A stretch of 64,000 bases of DNA from Muricoccus nepalensis. GTDB lineage: Bacteria > Pseudomonadota > Alphaproteobacteria > Acetobacterales > Acetobacteraceae. The first letter of the stretch is position 1. Every line of letters starts with the position of its first letter. The stretch spans positions 63,056-127,055 of the forward strand of contig NZ_RCZP01000001.1 of assembly GCF_006438825.1 (NCBI RefSeq). The letters are read 5' to 3'. A model generated the notes under the pieces. That model saw nothing but the letters and a program-made list of their open reading frames with translations, searched no databases and was not told where the DNA came from. Positions 10,479 to 19,090 of this stretch are shown in pieces. The translations under genes and the position numbers were made by a program.

Positions 10479-12725
10479 ATGGACGACCGGCACGACACCA
10501 CCCAAGCGGCCCTTCCCCTGCGGGCGGAGGCCGCGCGGGCCTGGCACGCCGGGCGGCCGGCCGAGGCCGCGTCGCTCTACGGGCGCGCGGCGGGGCTCGC
10601 GGAGGCGCCCTGGGAGGACCTTCTCTGGCAGGGCCACGCCTGGCGGGCGGCCGACGACGCGGCGGCCGCGCTGCTCGCCTTCGACGCCGCGATCGCCGAG
10701 GCCCCGGCCGAGCCGCTGCCCTACCTGCACCGCGGCCACGCGCTCCGCCAGCTCGGGCGCGAGGGCGAGGCACGTCGGGCCTACGGGCTCGCCAGGGCGC
10801 TCGACCCCGGCGCGCCGGCGGCGGCCGAGGCGGAGGCGGGGCTCCAGGCCGCGCCCGGCGCCGGGACGCCCGCGCCCCCCCGGCCGCCCGTGCCGGCCGA
10901 CGCCGCGCCTTCCCCCGCGGCTAGGGCGGCAGCGCCGCGGACGGCGGCGGTGCTGCGGCCGGGCGGCCGGGCGGCGCCCGCCCTCCCGCTACCGGGCAAG
11001 GAGGGCATCGCCTTCGACGTGACCGACCTGCTCATGCACTTCGCCCACCGGCGGACGCTGACGGGCATCCAGCGGGTGCAGGCGAGCCTGCTCGGGGCGG
11101 CGCTCCGCAGCGGCGCCGACGCCGCCTACCTCGCCTTCGAGCGGCCGCGCGCGACCTGGCGCGCCCTGCGGCGCGAGGACCTCGCCCGCCTGCTGGAGGC
11201 CGCCGGCGCGGGGGCGGACACGGCCGACCCAGCCTGGATCGAGGCACGGGACGCCGTGCCCGAGCTGGCGGCGGGCGCGCCGGCCCACGCCTTCGCCGAG
11301 GGGCAGGTTCTGGTGAACCTCGGCAATTCCTGGGGCATCCCCGACTACTTCCGCGGCCTGCGCGCGGCGCAGCGCGCCCGCGGCGTCCGCTACGTCCCCT
11401 TCCTGCACGACTGCGTGCCGCTCGTGATGCCCGAGCACTGCGTGCGGACTCTCGTGGAGGACTACGCGCGCTGGTTCGCGGCCATGGGGGTGCACGCCCA
11501 CGGCGTGCTCTGCAATTCGGAGGCGACGCGGGCCGACGGGCGGCGCTTCCTCGACGCGTTGCTGCCAGGCCTCGACCTGCCGATGGAGGTCGTTCGCCTC
11601 GACGGCGACCCGCGCGGCACCGCCCCGCCCGACGCCGCCGCGCTGGAGGGCACGCGCGCGCCGCGGCCGCCCGAGCCCTACGCCCTGTTCGTCGCGACCA
11701 TCGAGAGCCGCAAGGACCACCTGACGGTCCTCCGCGCCTGGCTCTCCCTTCTCCGCCGCCACGGGCCCGGGCGGATCCCGCGGCTCGTCCTCGTCGGCGC
11801 GGCCGGCTGGGGCGTGGAGGCCGCGACGAACCTCCTGGCCGGGAGCCCGGAGCTGTCGCGCCACGTCGTCGTGCTGCACGGCGTGTCCGACGGCGCGCTC
11901 TCGGCGCTGTACCGGGACTGCCTCTTCACCGTCTACAACTCGCACCACGAGGGCTGGGGCCTGCCGGTGACGGAGAGCATGGCCTGGGGGAAGGTGCCGG
12001 TGGTGCCGCGCCACTCGGCGCTGCTCGAATCCGGCGCGGGCGGCGCGGTCTTCGTCGAGCCGCAGAGCGACGGGGACATGGCGGCGGCGGTGGAGCGGCT
12101 GCTCTTCGAGCCCGGCGCCCTCGCGGCCGCGGAGCGGGTGGTCGCGTCGCGCGGCGCGCCGCGGCGTTGGGAGGCGGTGCTGGCGGACGTCACGGCCGGC
12201 GTCGCCGCCTTCGCCGCCCGCGCGGTCGTGCCGCCCGCCGGTCGCCTGGCGCTGCCGCTCGGGCTTCGCGTCGCGCTCCGGCGCTCCGACGCGACGCGGC
12301 CTGACCTCGCGATCGCCCTCTCCGACACGATCCGCGACGGCGCGGGCTGGCTCTCCCCGGAGGACTGGGGCACCCCTTTCACGGGCGGGACCGCGCGCCT
12401 GCGGCTGCGCCTTCCGGAGGGCGCCGCGGGGGCGCTCCGCCTCCACCTCGAGCTGCGAGGCGCCGGCGGCGCGCCGCTCGGCCTCGCGCTGCGGGCGGAC
12501 GGCGCGCCCCTGGGCACGGCCGCCATTCCCGCCCCGCCCGGCGGCGACTTCGCGGCGGTGCTTCCCGTCGAGCTTGCGGAGGGCACGGAGGTGCTGGAGC
12601 TCGAGATCGACGCGCCCGCCGGGAGCGGGCTGCGCGCCCTCATGCTCTGCCGCGCGGACGACCTGCTGGCGCGGCTGGACTTCCTGGAGGCCCAGCGCCT
12701 GCCGCCCCTGCGCGCGGCATCGTGA
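10479..12725 (+). CDS. TPR-containing GT4 glycosyltransferase
   Basis: 748 residues in three parts. Residues 1-120 hold about three tetratricopeptide-like helix pairs (AARAWHAGRPAEAASLYGRAAGL, LAFDAAIAEAPAEPLPYLHRGHALRQLGREGEARRAYGLARAL). A Pro/Ala linker follows (about 120-170). The enzyme part begins FDVTDLLMHFA and has LTGIQRVQ, the ATIESRKDHLTVL strand-helix and the donor site HHEGWGLPVTES with its two glutamates. The last 150 residues form a beta-rich domain of unknown role. The glycan made is unknown. No signal peptide, so cytoplasmic or peripheral. It starts 53 bases after ugpC and may be in the same transcript, though a functional link is not evident. Confidence 0.75.
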   Translation: MDDRHDTTQAALPLRAEAARAWHAGRPAEAASLYGRAAGLAEAPWEDLLWQGHAWRAADDAAAALLAFDAAIAEAPAEPLPYLHRGHALRQLGREGEARRAYGLARALDPGAPAAAEAEAGLQAAPGAGTPAPPRPPVPADAAPSPAARAAAPRTAAVLRPGGRAAPALPLPGKEGIAFDVTDLLMHFAHRRTLTGIQRVQASLLGAALRSGADAAYLAFERPRATWRALRREDLARLLEAAGAGADTADPAWIEARDAVPELAAGAPAHAFAEGQVLVNLGNSWGIPDYFRGLRAAQRARGVRYVPFLHDCVPLVMPEHCVRTLVEDYARWFAAMGVHAHGVLCNSEATRADGRRFLDALLPGLDLPMEVVRLDGDPRGTAPPDAAALEGTRAPRPPEPYALFVATIESRKDHLTVLRAWLSLLRRHGPGRIPRLVLVGAAGWGVEAATNLLAGSPELSRHVVVLHGVSDGALSALYRDCLFTVYNSHHEGWGLPVTESMAWGKVPVVPRHSALLESGAGGAVFVEPQSDGDMAAAVERLLFEPGALAAAERVVASRGAPRRWEAVLADVTAGVAAFAARAVVPPAGRLALPLGLRVALRRSDATRPDLAIALSDTIRDGAGWLSPEDWGTPFTGGTARLRLRLPEGAAGALRLHLELRGAGGAPLGLALRADGAPLGTAAIPAPPGGDFAAVLPVELAEGTEVLELEIDAPAGSGLRALMLCRADDLLARLDFLEAQRLPPLRAAS

Positions 12726-12872
12726 CGGCGCCGCACCGAATGCAGCCATAGGTTGCTGGAAGGTTAACGGCCGGCCCGGCGAGGCTCGGCCATGCGCATC
12801 CGCCCGGTCGCCCTCCCTCCTCGCCGCCGCCGCTTAACCGCGGATTCACGACTCTCGGGCACGATCCTGCGC

Positions 12873-13079
12873 ATGATCAGCACCAACTCCCTGGCTGCCT
12901 TCACGCAGGACGTTTCCCGCGCCGCGGGGATCGGGGAAGTGCGGCCGGTCCGCCCGACCCCCGCCCGCTCGACGGAGGGGGTGGCCCAGGCCTCGCCGAC
13001 GCAGCGCCTGCTCGAGACCGTCCCGCCCAAGCCGACCTCCCCCCTTCCCCGCGGCTCGCTGCTCGACCTCCGCGTCTAG
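12873..13079 (+). CDS. Small protein of unknown function
   Basis: 68 residues beginning MISTNSLAAFTQDVSRAAGIG and ending PRGSLLDLRV, mostly disordered by composition (Pro, Thr, Arg). I do not recognise a family. The internal ATG was preferred because the 27 codons before it read as Arg-rich shadow sequence. No strong ribosome binding site is visible, so the start is uncertain. The ordered start and the closing PRGSLLDLRV, set off by a disordered middle, look like a real small protein rather than chance. It lies in a 400-base gap between the TPR-glycosyltransferase and a NUDIX gene. Confidence 0.5.
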   Translation: MISTNSLAAFTQDVSRAAGIGEVRPVRPTPARSTEGVAQASPTQRLLETVPPKPTSPLPRGSLLDLRV

Positions 13080-13133
13080 CTCGGCGGGGCGAAGGGGGTT
13101 GTGGCGGCCGGGGGCGGGCGGCATGCTCCCCCC

Positions 13134-13694
13134 ATGTCCGGGCAATTCGATCTCGTGCGGCATGACGGCGACGACCGCGATCGCCTGACCTGCCGAAGCT
13201 GCGGATTCGTCGCCTACGAGAACCCGAAGATCGTCGTCGGCTCCGTCGTCGCCGTCGACGGCGGCGTGCTGCTCTGCCGGCGCGCGATCGAGCCGCGCCG
13301 CGGCTTCTGGACTCTCCCGGCCGGCTACATGGAGATGAACGAGACCGTCGAGGAAGGCGCCCGACGCGAGGCCTGGGAGGAGGCGACGGCGCGGATCACC
13401 CTCGAGGGCCTGCTCGCCGTCTACTCCGTCGCGCGGATCGGCCAGGTGCAGCTCATGTTCCGCGCCCACCTGGCGGAGCCCGGCTTCGCCGCCGGGCCGG
13501 AAAGCCTCGATGTCCAGGTTTTTGCCTGGGAGGCGATTCCCTGGGACGAAATCGCCTTTCCCACCGTTCGCTGGGCGTTGCATGCTTGGCGGGAGGGCCT
13601 CGGCCATCCCGGCCCGCCCGTGTTCAACCCGCCCGAGGACGCGCGGGGCACCCGCCCGCTCCCCGGTGCCGCCATGGTCGGAGGTGCCGAATGA
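13134..13694 (+). CDS. NUDIX hydrolase with N-terminal CxxC
   Basis: Hydrolyses a nucleoside diphosphate linked to another moiety; the exact substrate is not readable. The NUDIX box is complete: Gly64, Glu70, Arg78-Glu79, Glu82-Glu83 (GYMEMNETVEEGARREAWEE). Cys20 and Cys23 (TCRSC) followed by GFVAYENPKIVVG form the short metal-ribbon lead-in seen in the ADP-ribose/NADH pyrophosphatase-like group. 186 residues, cytoplasmic. The ATG at MSGQFDLVRHD was preferred to an upstream in-frame ATG because conservation-like sequence begins there. Its stop overlaps the next gene by four bases (ATGA). Confidence 0.85.
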   Translation: MSGQFDLVRHDGDDRDRLTCRSCGFVAYENPKIVVGSVVAVDGGVLLCRRAIEPRRGFWTLPAGYMEMNETVEEGARREAWEEATARITLEGLLAVYSVARIGQVQLMFRAHLAEPGFAAGPESLDVQVFAWEAIPWDEIAFPTVRWALHAWREGLGHPGPPVFNPPEDARGTRPLPGAAMVGGAE

Positions 13695-14116
13695 TCGTCG
13701 GCCTCGCCCTCTCCGCGCTTCTCCTCGGGACGCCCGCCGCGGCCGCGCTGCCCCTCCTCGCGGTGCAGGCCGAGGCCGCGCCGGCCGAGGCGCGTCCCGC
13801 CCCCACGCCGCGCCGGCGCCCGGTTCGCCGCCCCGCGCCGCGCCGCCCGGCCCCGCCGCCCGTGGCCGAGGCGCCGCCCGCCCCGCCGCCGGTGCCGCGC
13901 GCGGAGATCGCGCCGATGCCCGACCGCTCCATCGAGGGGCCGCGGCCGCCGGCCGAGCGCCAGGTGACGCGCCTCCGGCCCGACCTGATCGAGCCGCGGA
14001 GCCTGCCCGACAGCCGCCGGCAGTCCGGCGGGACCAGCAGCTACACCGAGCGGCAGGACCGGCTCTACCGCGACCCCGCGGCCGGGGCGCGGCTGGAGAT
14101 CCCCTTCTCCTACTGA
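13691..14116 (+). CDS. Small exported proline-rich protein, unknown function
   Basis: 141 residues. Residues 1-22 form a signal peptide (MIVGLALSALLLGTPAAAALP), followed by a Pro/Arg/Ala-rich stretch (about 30-85) and a short C-terminal segment (RQSGGTSSYTERQDRLYRDPAAGARLEIPFSY) that looks more ordered. I recognise no family. The Pro-rich part could span the periplasm or peptidoglycan. It is translationally coupled to the NUDIX gene through ATGA and overlaps the oppositely oriented creatininase gene by seven bases at its 3-prime end. Confidence 0.6.
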   Translation: MIVGLALSALLLGTPAAAALPLLAVQAEAAPAEARPAPTPRRRPVRRPAPRRPAPPPVAEAPPAPPPVPRAEIAPMPDRSIEGPRPPAERQVTRLRPDLIEPRSLPDSRRQSGGTSSYTERQDRLYRDPAAGARLEIPFSY

Positions 14117-14937
14117 GGCGCGCCGCCGCCCCGCCCGGCGCGGCCGGGAGTCCAGACGTCGTCGGGCGTGGACCAGAGGAGGGGGTCGCGCAGCCCGCGC
14201 GCGAGGGCCTCCGCGATGGCGGCCAGGATCCGCTCGCCCTTCTCCGCGGTCGCCGCACGCGGGTCGCCGCGGACGCCGGTGCCGGGCGCGCGCTCCGCGA
14301 AGGACCAGAAGCGCTGGAAGGCGCTGCCGCCGACCGAGGGGCCGCCGTTCGAGAGGGCGCCCGCCACCTCGTCCGTCCGCACCTGATCGGGGTCGAGCGC
14401 GAGCCAGAGGCTCGTCTCGGCCTCGCAGGCGTGCTGCGTCGCGGACTGGGTCTCGAGGATGCCGGCGATGGCCGCGGCCGCGGCCTGGTGCACGGTCACG
14501 GCCACGACGGGCATGCCCATCTCCGCGCCCAGCTCGCGCGCGATGACCTGCAGCGGCTCGATGTTGCCGCCGTGGGAGTTGGACAGCATCAGCTTGCGGA
14601 AGCCGCAGGCGCGCAGCGAGCGGGCGACGCAGGCGATGACGGCCTGCATCGTCCGGAAGTCGAGGCTGATGGTGCCGCCGAAGGGAAGGTGGTGCTCGCT
14701 GATTCCCTGCCACATCGGCGGCAGCACGAGGGCCGGCGCGTCCTCGGCCACCAGCTCCGCCGCGCGGATGGCCGCGGCATGGCCGATGAGGCTGTCGGTC
14801 CAGACCGGCAGATGCGGGCCGTGCTGCTCAAGGGCGGCGACGGGCAGGATGACGGTCGCGTCGCGCGCGGCCCACCCGGCGATCTCGGGGGCGGTCAGCC
14901 GCTCCCAGCGCACCTCGTGCATCGGGCTGGGCCGCAT
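14110..14937 (-). CDS. Creatininase-family amidohydrolase
   Basis: 275 residues of the creatininase/MftE-like fold, a metal-dependent amidohydrolase family acting on cyclic or linear amides; the substrate here is unknown. Metal ligands are visible: Glu37 and His39 in ALEQHGPHLP, Asp48 in WTDSLIG, His122 in SNSHGGN, and the acidic pair in the HACEAETSLWL block near 169-176. The ATG (MRPSPMHEV) shares one base with the ftsY stop (TGATG), which supports this start over the methionine five codons later. It is the last gene of the leftward run from the metallophosphoesterase, and it meets the small exported-protein gene tail to tail. Confidence 0.85.
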   Translation of the reverse strand: MRPSPMHEVRWERLTAPEIAGWAARDATVILPVAALEQHGPHLPVWTDSLIGHAAAIRAAELVAEDAPALVLPPMWQGISEHHLPFGGTISLDFRTMQAVIACVARSLRACGFRKLMLSNSHGGNIEPLQVIARELGAEMGMPVVAVTVHQAAAAAIAGILETQSATQHACEAETSLWLALDPDQVRTDEVAGALSNGGPSVGGSAFQRFWSFAERAPGTGVRGDPRAATAEKGERILAAIAEALARGLRDPLLWSTPDDVWTPGRAGRGGGAPQ

Positions 14938-16232
14938 CAGGAGAGGCCGACCAGCGAGCGCGCGTAGTCCCGCGCCTCGAAGGGCCGGAGGTCGGCGGCC
15001 GTCTCGCCCACGCCCACCGCGTGGACGGGCAGGCCGAACTCCTCGGCCAGCGCCACCACGACGCCGCCCTTGGCCGAGCCGTCGAGCTTCGTCACCACCA
15101 GCCCCGTCACGTCCACCATCTCGCGGAAAACCTTGCACTGCTGCACGGCATTCTGGCCGGTGGTGGCGTCGAGCACCAGCAGCACGGCGTGGGGCACGGC
15201 CTCGTCGAGCTTGCGGAGGACGCGGACGACCTTGCGCAGCTCCTCCATCAGCCCGGCCTTGTTGTGCAGGCGGCCGGCGGTGTCGATGAGGAGGATGTCC
15301 GCGCCCTCGGCGCGCGCGCGCTGCAGGGCCTCGTGCGCGAGGCCGGCGGCGTCGGCGCCCTCCTTCACGGGGGCCACGACGGTGCTGCCCGTGCGCTCGC
15401 CCCAGATCTGGAGCTGCTCGACGGCGGCGGCGCGGAAGGTGTCGCCGGCCGCCATCATCACGCGCCGGCCCTCCGCGCGGAAGTTCTGCGCGAGCTTGGC
15501 GATGGTGGTCGTCTTGCCCGTGCCGTTCACGCCGACGACGAGGACGACGTAGGGCTTCACCCCCCAGTCCGGCTCGAAGGGCTGGGCCACGGGCTCTAGG
15601 ATCGACGCGATCTCCTCGGCCAGCGCGGCCTTCACCTCGTCCTCGCCCACTTCCTTGCCGAAGCGCGTGCGGCGGAAGCCGGCGACGATGCGCTGGGCGG
15701 CGGGCAGGCCGAGATCGGCGGCGATGAGCGTCTCCTCCAGCTCCTCCAGCGCCTCGTCGTCGAGGCGGCGCTTCCGGAAGAGGCCGGTGAGGTTCTCGGT
15801 GAGGCGCGCGGTGGAGCGGGAGAGGCCGGCCTTGAGGCGCGCGAAGAAGCCGCCGGAGGGAACGGGCGCCTCCGGGGGCGCGGATGGCGGGAGGGCGGCC
15901 TCGTCCTCCTCCGGTTCCTCGAGGTCCGCGGGTTCCTCGACCACCTCGGGCTCGTCGACCCGCGGCTCCTCGGGAATGCCGGGCATGGCCGGGCGCGGGG
16001 CCTGCGGGAAGTCGCCCTCCTCCGCGGGCAGGGGCGCCGGGGCGGGGGGCGTGAAGCCGGGCAGGCCCGGCACGGGCGGCAGGAGGTGGTCCGGCAGGCC
16101 CGCCCCCGGCGCCGGCCCGGCGGGGACCAGCGCCGCGGGGGCCTCCTCCGGCGGGGCGGGGGGCGGCTCCGGCGGCCTCTCGGGCTCGGTGACCCGGTTG
16201 ACGAACCGGCCCCAGAGGTCCTTCAGCGCCAT
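14937..16232 (-). CDS. ftsY: Signal recognition particle receptor FtsY
   Basis: GTPase that docks the signal recognition particle at the inner membrane for cotranslational targeting. 431 residues. The N-terminal A domain (about 1-130) is Pro/Glu-rich and acidic, as usual for FtsY but unusually proline-heavy. The NG domain follows: N-domain helices from GGFFARLKAGLSRS, G1 GVNGTGKTT from 234, DTAGR at 317-321 and TKLD at 381-384, ending FEARDYARSLVGLS. It lies 22 bases after dapF and overlaps the creatininase gene by one base. The mtaB-like gene often found between dapF and ftsY in alphaproteobacteria is absent. Confidence 0.97.
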   Translation of the reverse strand: MALKDLWGRFVNRVTEPERPPEPPPAPPEEAPAALVPAGPAPGAGLPDHLLPPVPGLPGFTPPAPAPLPAEEGDFPQAPRPAMPGIPEEPRVDEPEVVEEPADLEEPEEDEAALPPSAPPEAPVPSGGFFARLKAGLSRSTARLTENLTGLFRKRRLDDEALEELEETLIAADLGLPAAQRIVAGFRRTRFGKEVGEDEVKAALAEEIASILEPVAQPFEPDWGVKPYVVLVVGVNGTGKTTTIAKLAQNFRAEGRRVMMAAGDTFRAAAVEQLQIWGERTGSTVVAPVKEGADAAGLAHEALQRARAEGADILLIDTAGRLHNKAGLMEELRKVVRVLRKLDEAVPHAVLLVLDATTGQNAVQQCKVFREMVDVTGLVVTKLDGSAKGGVVVALAEEFGLPVHAVGVGETAADLRPFEARDYARSLVGLS

Positions 16233-16254
16233 GCCATCTCCTTCGCGGCCGCGG

Positions 16255-17085
16255 TCACGCCGGGAAGGCGTCCAGGTCGATCATGCCGGTGAACGCCGTC
16301 GCGACGGGCCCGGCCATCAGCACATGCCCGTCATCCCGCCAGGCGATGCGCAGGTCGCCCCCGGGCAGGCTGACGGTCGCCTCGCGCGCCGAGAGGCCGC
16401 GCCGCGCCGCGTTCACCAGGGCGGCGCAGGCGCCCGAGCCGCAGGCGAGGGTGAGGCCCGCGCCACGCTCCCAGACCACGAGGCGGAGGTGGTCGCGCGC
16501 GAGGACCTGCACGAAGCCGATGTTGGCGCGCTCGGGGAAGAGGGAATCGTGCTCCAACCGCGGGCCGAGCGCCGGGATGTCGAGGGCGTCGAGGTCGGGC
16601 ACGAAGAAGGTGGCGTGGGGGTTGCCCATGGAGAGCGCCGCCGGGTCGGCCGCGCCGCCGGCCAAGAGGGGCAGGTGCAGCGTGTCCATCTCGCGCGCCA
16701 GCGGCACGTCGCGCCAGCCGAGGCGGGGGGCGCCCATGTCCACGCGGATCGTGCCGTCGGCCAGGCGCTCGGCGGGAAGGTCGCCGAAGAGGGTCCGCAC
16801 CGTCGCGGCGCCGCGCCCGGCGCTCTCCATGGCCAGCTCGGCGACGCAGCGCGTGGCGTTGCCGCAGGCGCCCGACTCGGAGCCGTCGGGGTTGCGGATG
16901 CGCATGAAGACGTCCGCCCCCTCCCCGGCCGGCTCCATGACGATGAACTGGTCGCAGCCGATCCCCCGGTGGCGGTCCGCGATGGCGGCGGCGCGGGCGG
17001 GGCTGACGGGGAGCGGCGCGGCGCGGGCGTCCAGCACGACGAAGTCGTTGCCGAGGCCGTGCATCTTGCGGAAGGGGATGATCAT
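16255..17085 (-). CDS. dapF: Diaminopimelate epimerase
   Basis: Converts LL- to meso-diaminopimelate for lysine and peptidoglycan synthesis, in the cytoplasm. 276 residues, normal length. The two catalytic cysteines are Cys74 ([10 protein letters not shown]) and Cys215 (LACGSGACA), with the expected opening [14 protein letters not shown], and ERGAG before the second cysteine. It is 48 bases downstream of the dCMP deaminase gene and 22 bases upstream of ftsY, so it is probably one transcript with them. Confidence 0.97.
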   Translation of the reverse strand: MIIPFRKMHGLGNDFVVLDARAAPLPVSPARAAAIADRHRGIGCDQFIVMEPAGEGADVFMRIRNPDGSESGACGNATRCVAELAMESAGRGAATVRTLFGDLPAERLADGTIRVDMGAPRLGWRDVPLAREMDTLHLPLLAGGAADPAALSMGNPHATFFVPDLDALDIPALGPRLEHDSLFPERANIGFVQVLARDHLRLVVWERGAGLTLACGSGACAALVNAARRGLSAREATVSLPGGDLRIAWRDDGHVLMAGPVATAFTGMIDLDAFPA

Positions 17086-17133
17086 CGCGGGGCCGATATA
17101 GGCGCCCGGGAGCCCCGCCGGAAGCGGCGGGCC

Positions 17134-17673
17134 CTAGCCGGCGGGCGTGGGGGTGGGGTCGAGGGTGGCGGCAGCGCCGGCCTCCCCCGGCAGGAGCGCG
17201 GCGAGGACGTCGCCCGGGACCGCGTCGAAGCGGAGCCCGGCCTCGACGAAGAGGCGGGCCGAGATGTGGCCGCGCCGGTCCCATTCGGAAGTGGTGCCGT
17301 TGCGCGGCGCGGCCGCCACCACCCGGCGCACCCCGGCCTGGATGGAGAGCACGGCGCAGTGGTTGCAGACGGGCTTGCCGACCACGTAAAGCGTGCAGCC
17401 CCGCGCCTCCCGCCCCGCGAAGAGAAGGGCGGACTGCTCGGCATGGACCATCATGTCGAGCTTCGTCGGCTTGTCTGAGAGGCGGTCCACGTCGTCCTCG
17501 ACCCGGCTCGGGAAGCCGTTGAAGCCGGTGGCGACGATCCGGTTCAGCTCGGGGGCGACGAGCACGGCCCCGACGCGGCCGCGCGGGTCCTTCGACCATT
17601 CCCGGATATGGGCGGCCAGGCCCAGGTAGCGCCGGTCCCAGCGGGTGAGGACGCTCTCCGCCGCCGGCGTCAC
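17134..17673 (-). CDS. dCMP/cytidine deaminase-family protein
   Basis: Zinc-dependent deaminase of the dCMP deaminase family, which supplies dUMP for thymidylate synthesis. 179 residues. The zinc site is complete: His77-Ala-Glu79 and PVCNHC with Cys103 and Cys106; substrate-loop block ATGFNGFP is present near residues 48-55. The C-terminal 40 residues after EWDRRGHISARLFVEAGL are not typical catalytic sequence. GTG start overlapping the kinase stop by four bases (GTGA), so translation is coupled to the kinase gene. No allosteric-site signature was identified. Confidence 0.85.
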   Translation of the reverse strand: MTPAAESVLTRWDRRYLGLAAHIREWSKDPRGRVGAVLVAPELNRIVATGFNGFPSRVEDDVDRLSDKPTKLDMMVHAEQSALLFAGREARGCTLYVVGKPVCNHCAVLSIQAGVRRVVAAAPRNGTTSEWDRRGHISARLFVEAGLRFDAVPGDVLAALLPGEAGAAATLDPTPTPAG

Positions 17674-19085
17674 GGCAAGGCTTCCCGGGCGCGGACCACG
17701 GTGACGCTGCAGGGCGCGCGCGCCGCGACCTCCCCGGAGACCGAGCCCAGCATCGTCCGCAACATCGAGTTCGCCCGCGCGCCCATCACGATATGGTCCA
17801 CCCCGTTCGCCTCCGCGTATTCCAGCAGCGGCGCGGCGGCGCCGGAACCCCCCAGGACGTGGAAGGTGATCCGCCCCTCCTCCAGCCCTAGCGGCGCGGC
17901 CCAGTGGCGGAGCTCGACGAGGCGCTGGACGTGGGTGGAGCGGCCGCGGTTGTCCTGCAGCGGGTCGCCGGCGAGGTAGCGGTCCAGCAGCACGTTCACG
18001 CAGGCCACCCGCGCGCCCGGCAGGGTGCGGAGAAGGTTGCCGACGCTGGCCCGCAGCGCCTCGGCGAGGGGCGCCGTCTGCTCGCGGAGGTCCACCGCGA
18101 CCACGATGACGGGGGCGGCGTGGGCGGTCGCGGCCGGACGGCCCTGGCGGGGGGCGCGGTCCTGGTTCACGCGGCGCTCCAGCACCTTGAGCCAGCCGTC
18201 GCGCCGGCGGCGCTCGGCGCGGGCGGTCAGGCGGACGGCCTCGGGGTGGTTGAGGTCGAAGGCGAGCTGGGCGGCCGTCGGATGCCGCCGGGCGGGATCG
18301 ACCTCGAGGCAGCGGAGGATCACCTCCTGCAGCCAGGGCGGCAGGTCCGGGCGCAGGCGCCGGGGCGGGATGGCGTCGCGCCAGAGGCGCTTGCGCACCG
18401 CGCTCAGGTGCTGGGGGTCGCCGAAGGGAAGCGCGCCGGTGGCGAACTGGTAGAGCAGCACGCCGAGGGCGAAGAGGTCGCTGCGGGGCTCGTTCCGCTG
18501 CCCCATGGCCTGCTCCGGCGCCATGTAGGGCGCGGTGCCGTAGGGAATGCGGAACTCCTCCTCGATGAGGTCCGGCAGGCGGCCGTGGTGCGAGAGGCCG
18601 AAATCGACCAGCACGGCCTCCGCGGCCCCCTTCCCGCCGGATGGGCTGTCGCGGAAGAGGATGTTGGCGGGCTTCACGTCGAGATGGGAGACGCGCTGGC
18701 GGTGGAGCTCGGAGAGGGCGACGGCCACCCGCGCGCCGATCGAGGCCACCTCCTCCACCGCGAGCGGCAGCTCCCGCAGGCGCAGGAGCAGGGAGGGGCC
18801 AAGGATGCGCTCCATGGCGAGGTAGGGCTGCCGCTCGAAGCCGGCGGCGGCCACGAAGCGGGGGACGTGCGGGCCGGAGAGGCGGGGCAGGATCATTTGC
18901 TCCATCTCGAAGGAGACGATGTGCGCGGGATCGCCCCCCTCGAGGTGCGGCAGCTTCATCAGCAGGGGAATGGCGTGGTCCGGGTGGGTGGCCTCGAAGA
19001 TGGAGGCCATGCCGCCCTGGTGGAGCGCGCGGCCGAGGGTGAAGCCGTCGATCTCATCGCCCGGGTGCGGGCGGCGGGGGGACAC
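17670..19085 (-). CDS. Serine/threonine protein kinase fused to a universal stress protein domain
   Basis: 471 residues in two domains. The kinase (about 14-285) has the Gly loop LHQGGMASIF, catalytic Lys44, HLDVKPAN with Asp136, DFG at 161-163 and APYMAPEQ. The catalytic loop has HLD instead of HRD, so it is a non-RD kinase. A basic linker follows, and from about 320 a USP domain with VIVVAVDLRE and the closing GARANSMLRTMLGSVS, an ATP-binding-like signature in which the second glycine is replaced by Ala. No membrane segment. The GTG start, five bases after the metallophosphoesterase stop, is inferred from context. Likely a cytoplasmic stress-signalling kinase; targets are unknown. Confidence 0.88.
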   Translation of the reverse strand: MSPRRPHPGDEIDGFTLGRALHQGGMASIFEATHPDHAIPLLMKLPHLEGGDPAHIVSFEMEQMILPRLSGPHVPRFVAAAGFERQPYLAMERILGPSLLLRLRELPLAVEEVASIGARVAVALSELHRQRVSHLDVKPANILFRDSPSGGKGAAEAVLVDFGLSHHGRLPDLIEEEFRIPYGTAPYMAPEQAMGQRNEPRSDLFALGVLLYQFATGALPFGDPQHLSAVRKRLWRDAIPPRRLRPDLPPWLQEVILRCLEVDPARRHPTAAQLAFDLNHPEAVRLTARAERRRRDGWLKVLERRVNQDRAPRQGRPAATAHAAPVIVVAVDLREQTAPLAEALRASVGNLLRTLPGARVACVNVLLDRYLAGDPLQDNRGRSTHVQRLVELRHWAAPLGLEEGRITFHVLGGSGAAAPLLEYAEANGVDHIVMGARANSMLRTMLGSVSGEVAARAPCSVTVVRAREALP

Positions 19086-19090
19086 GGGCC

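Noticed and set aside
13134-13694. NudC (NADH pyrophosphatase) assignment
   Set aside because: Only one CxxC pair is present and the NudC-specific SQPWPFPxS motif after the NUDIX box is absent, so only the family is named.
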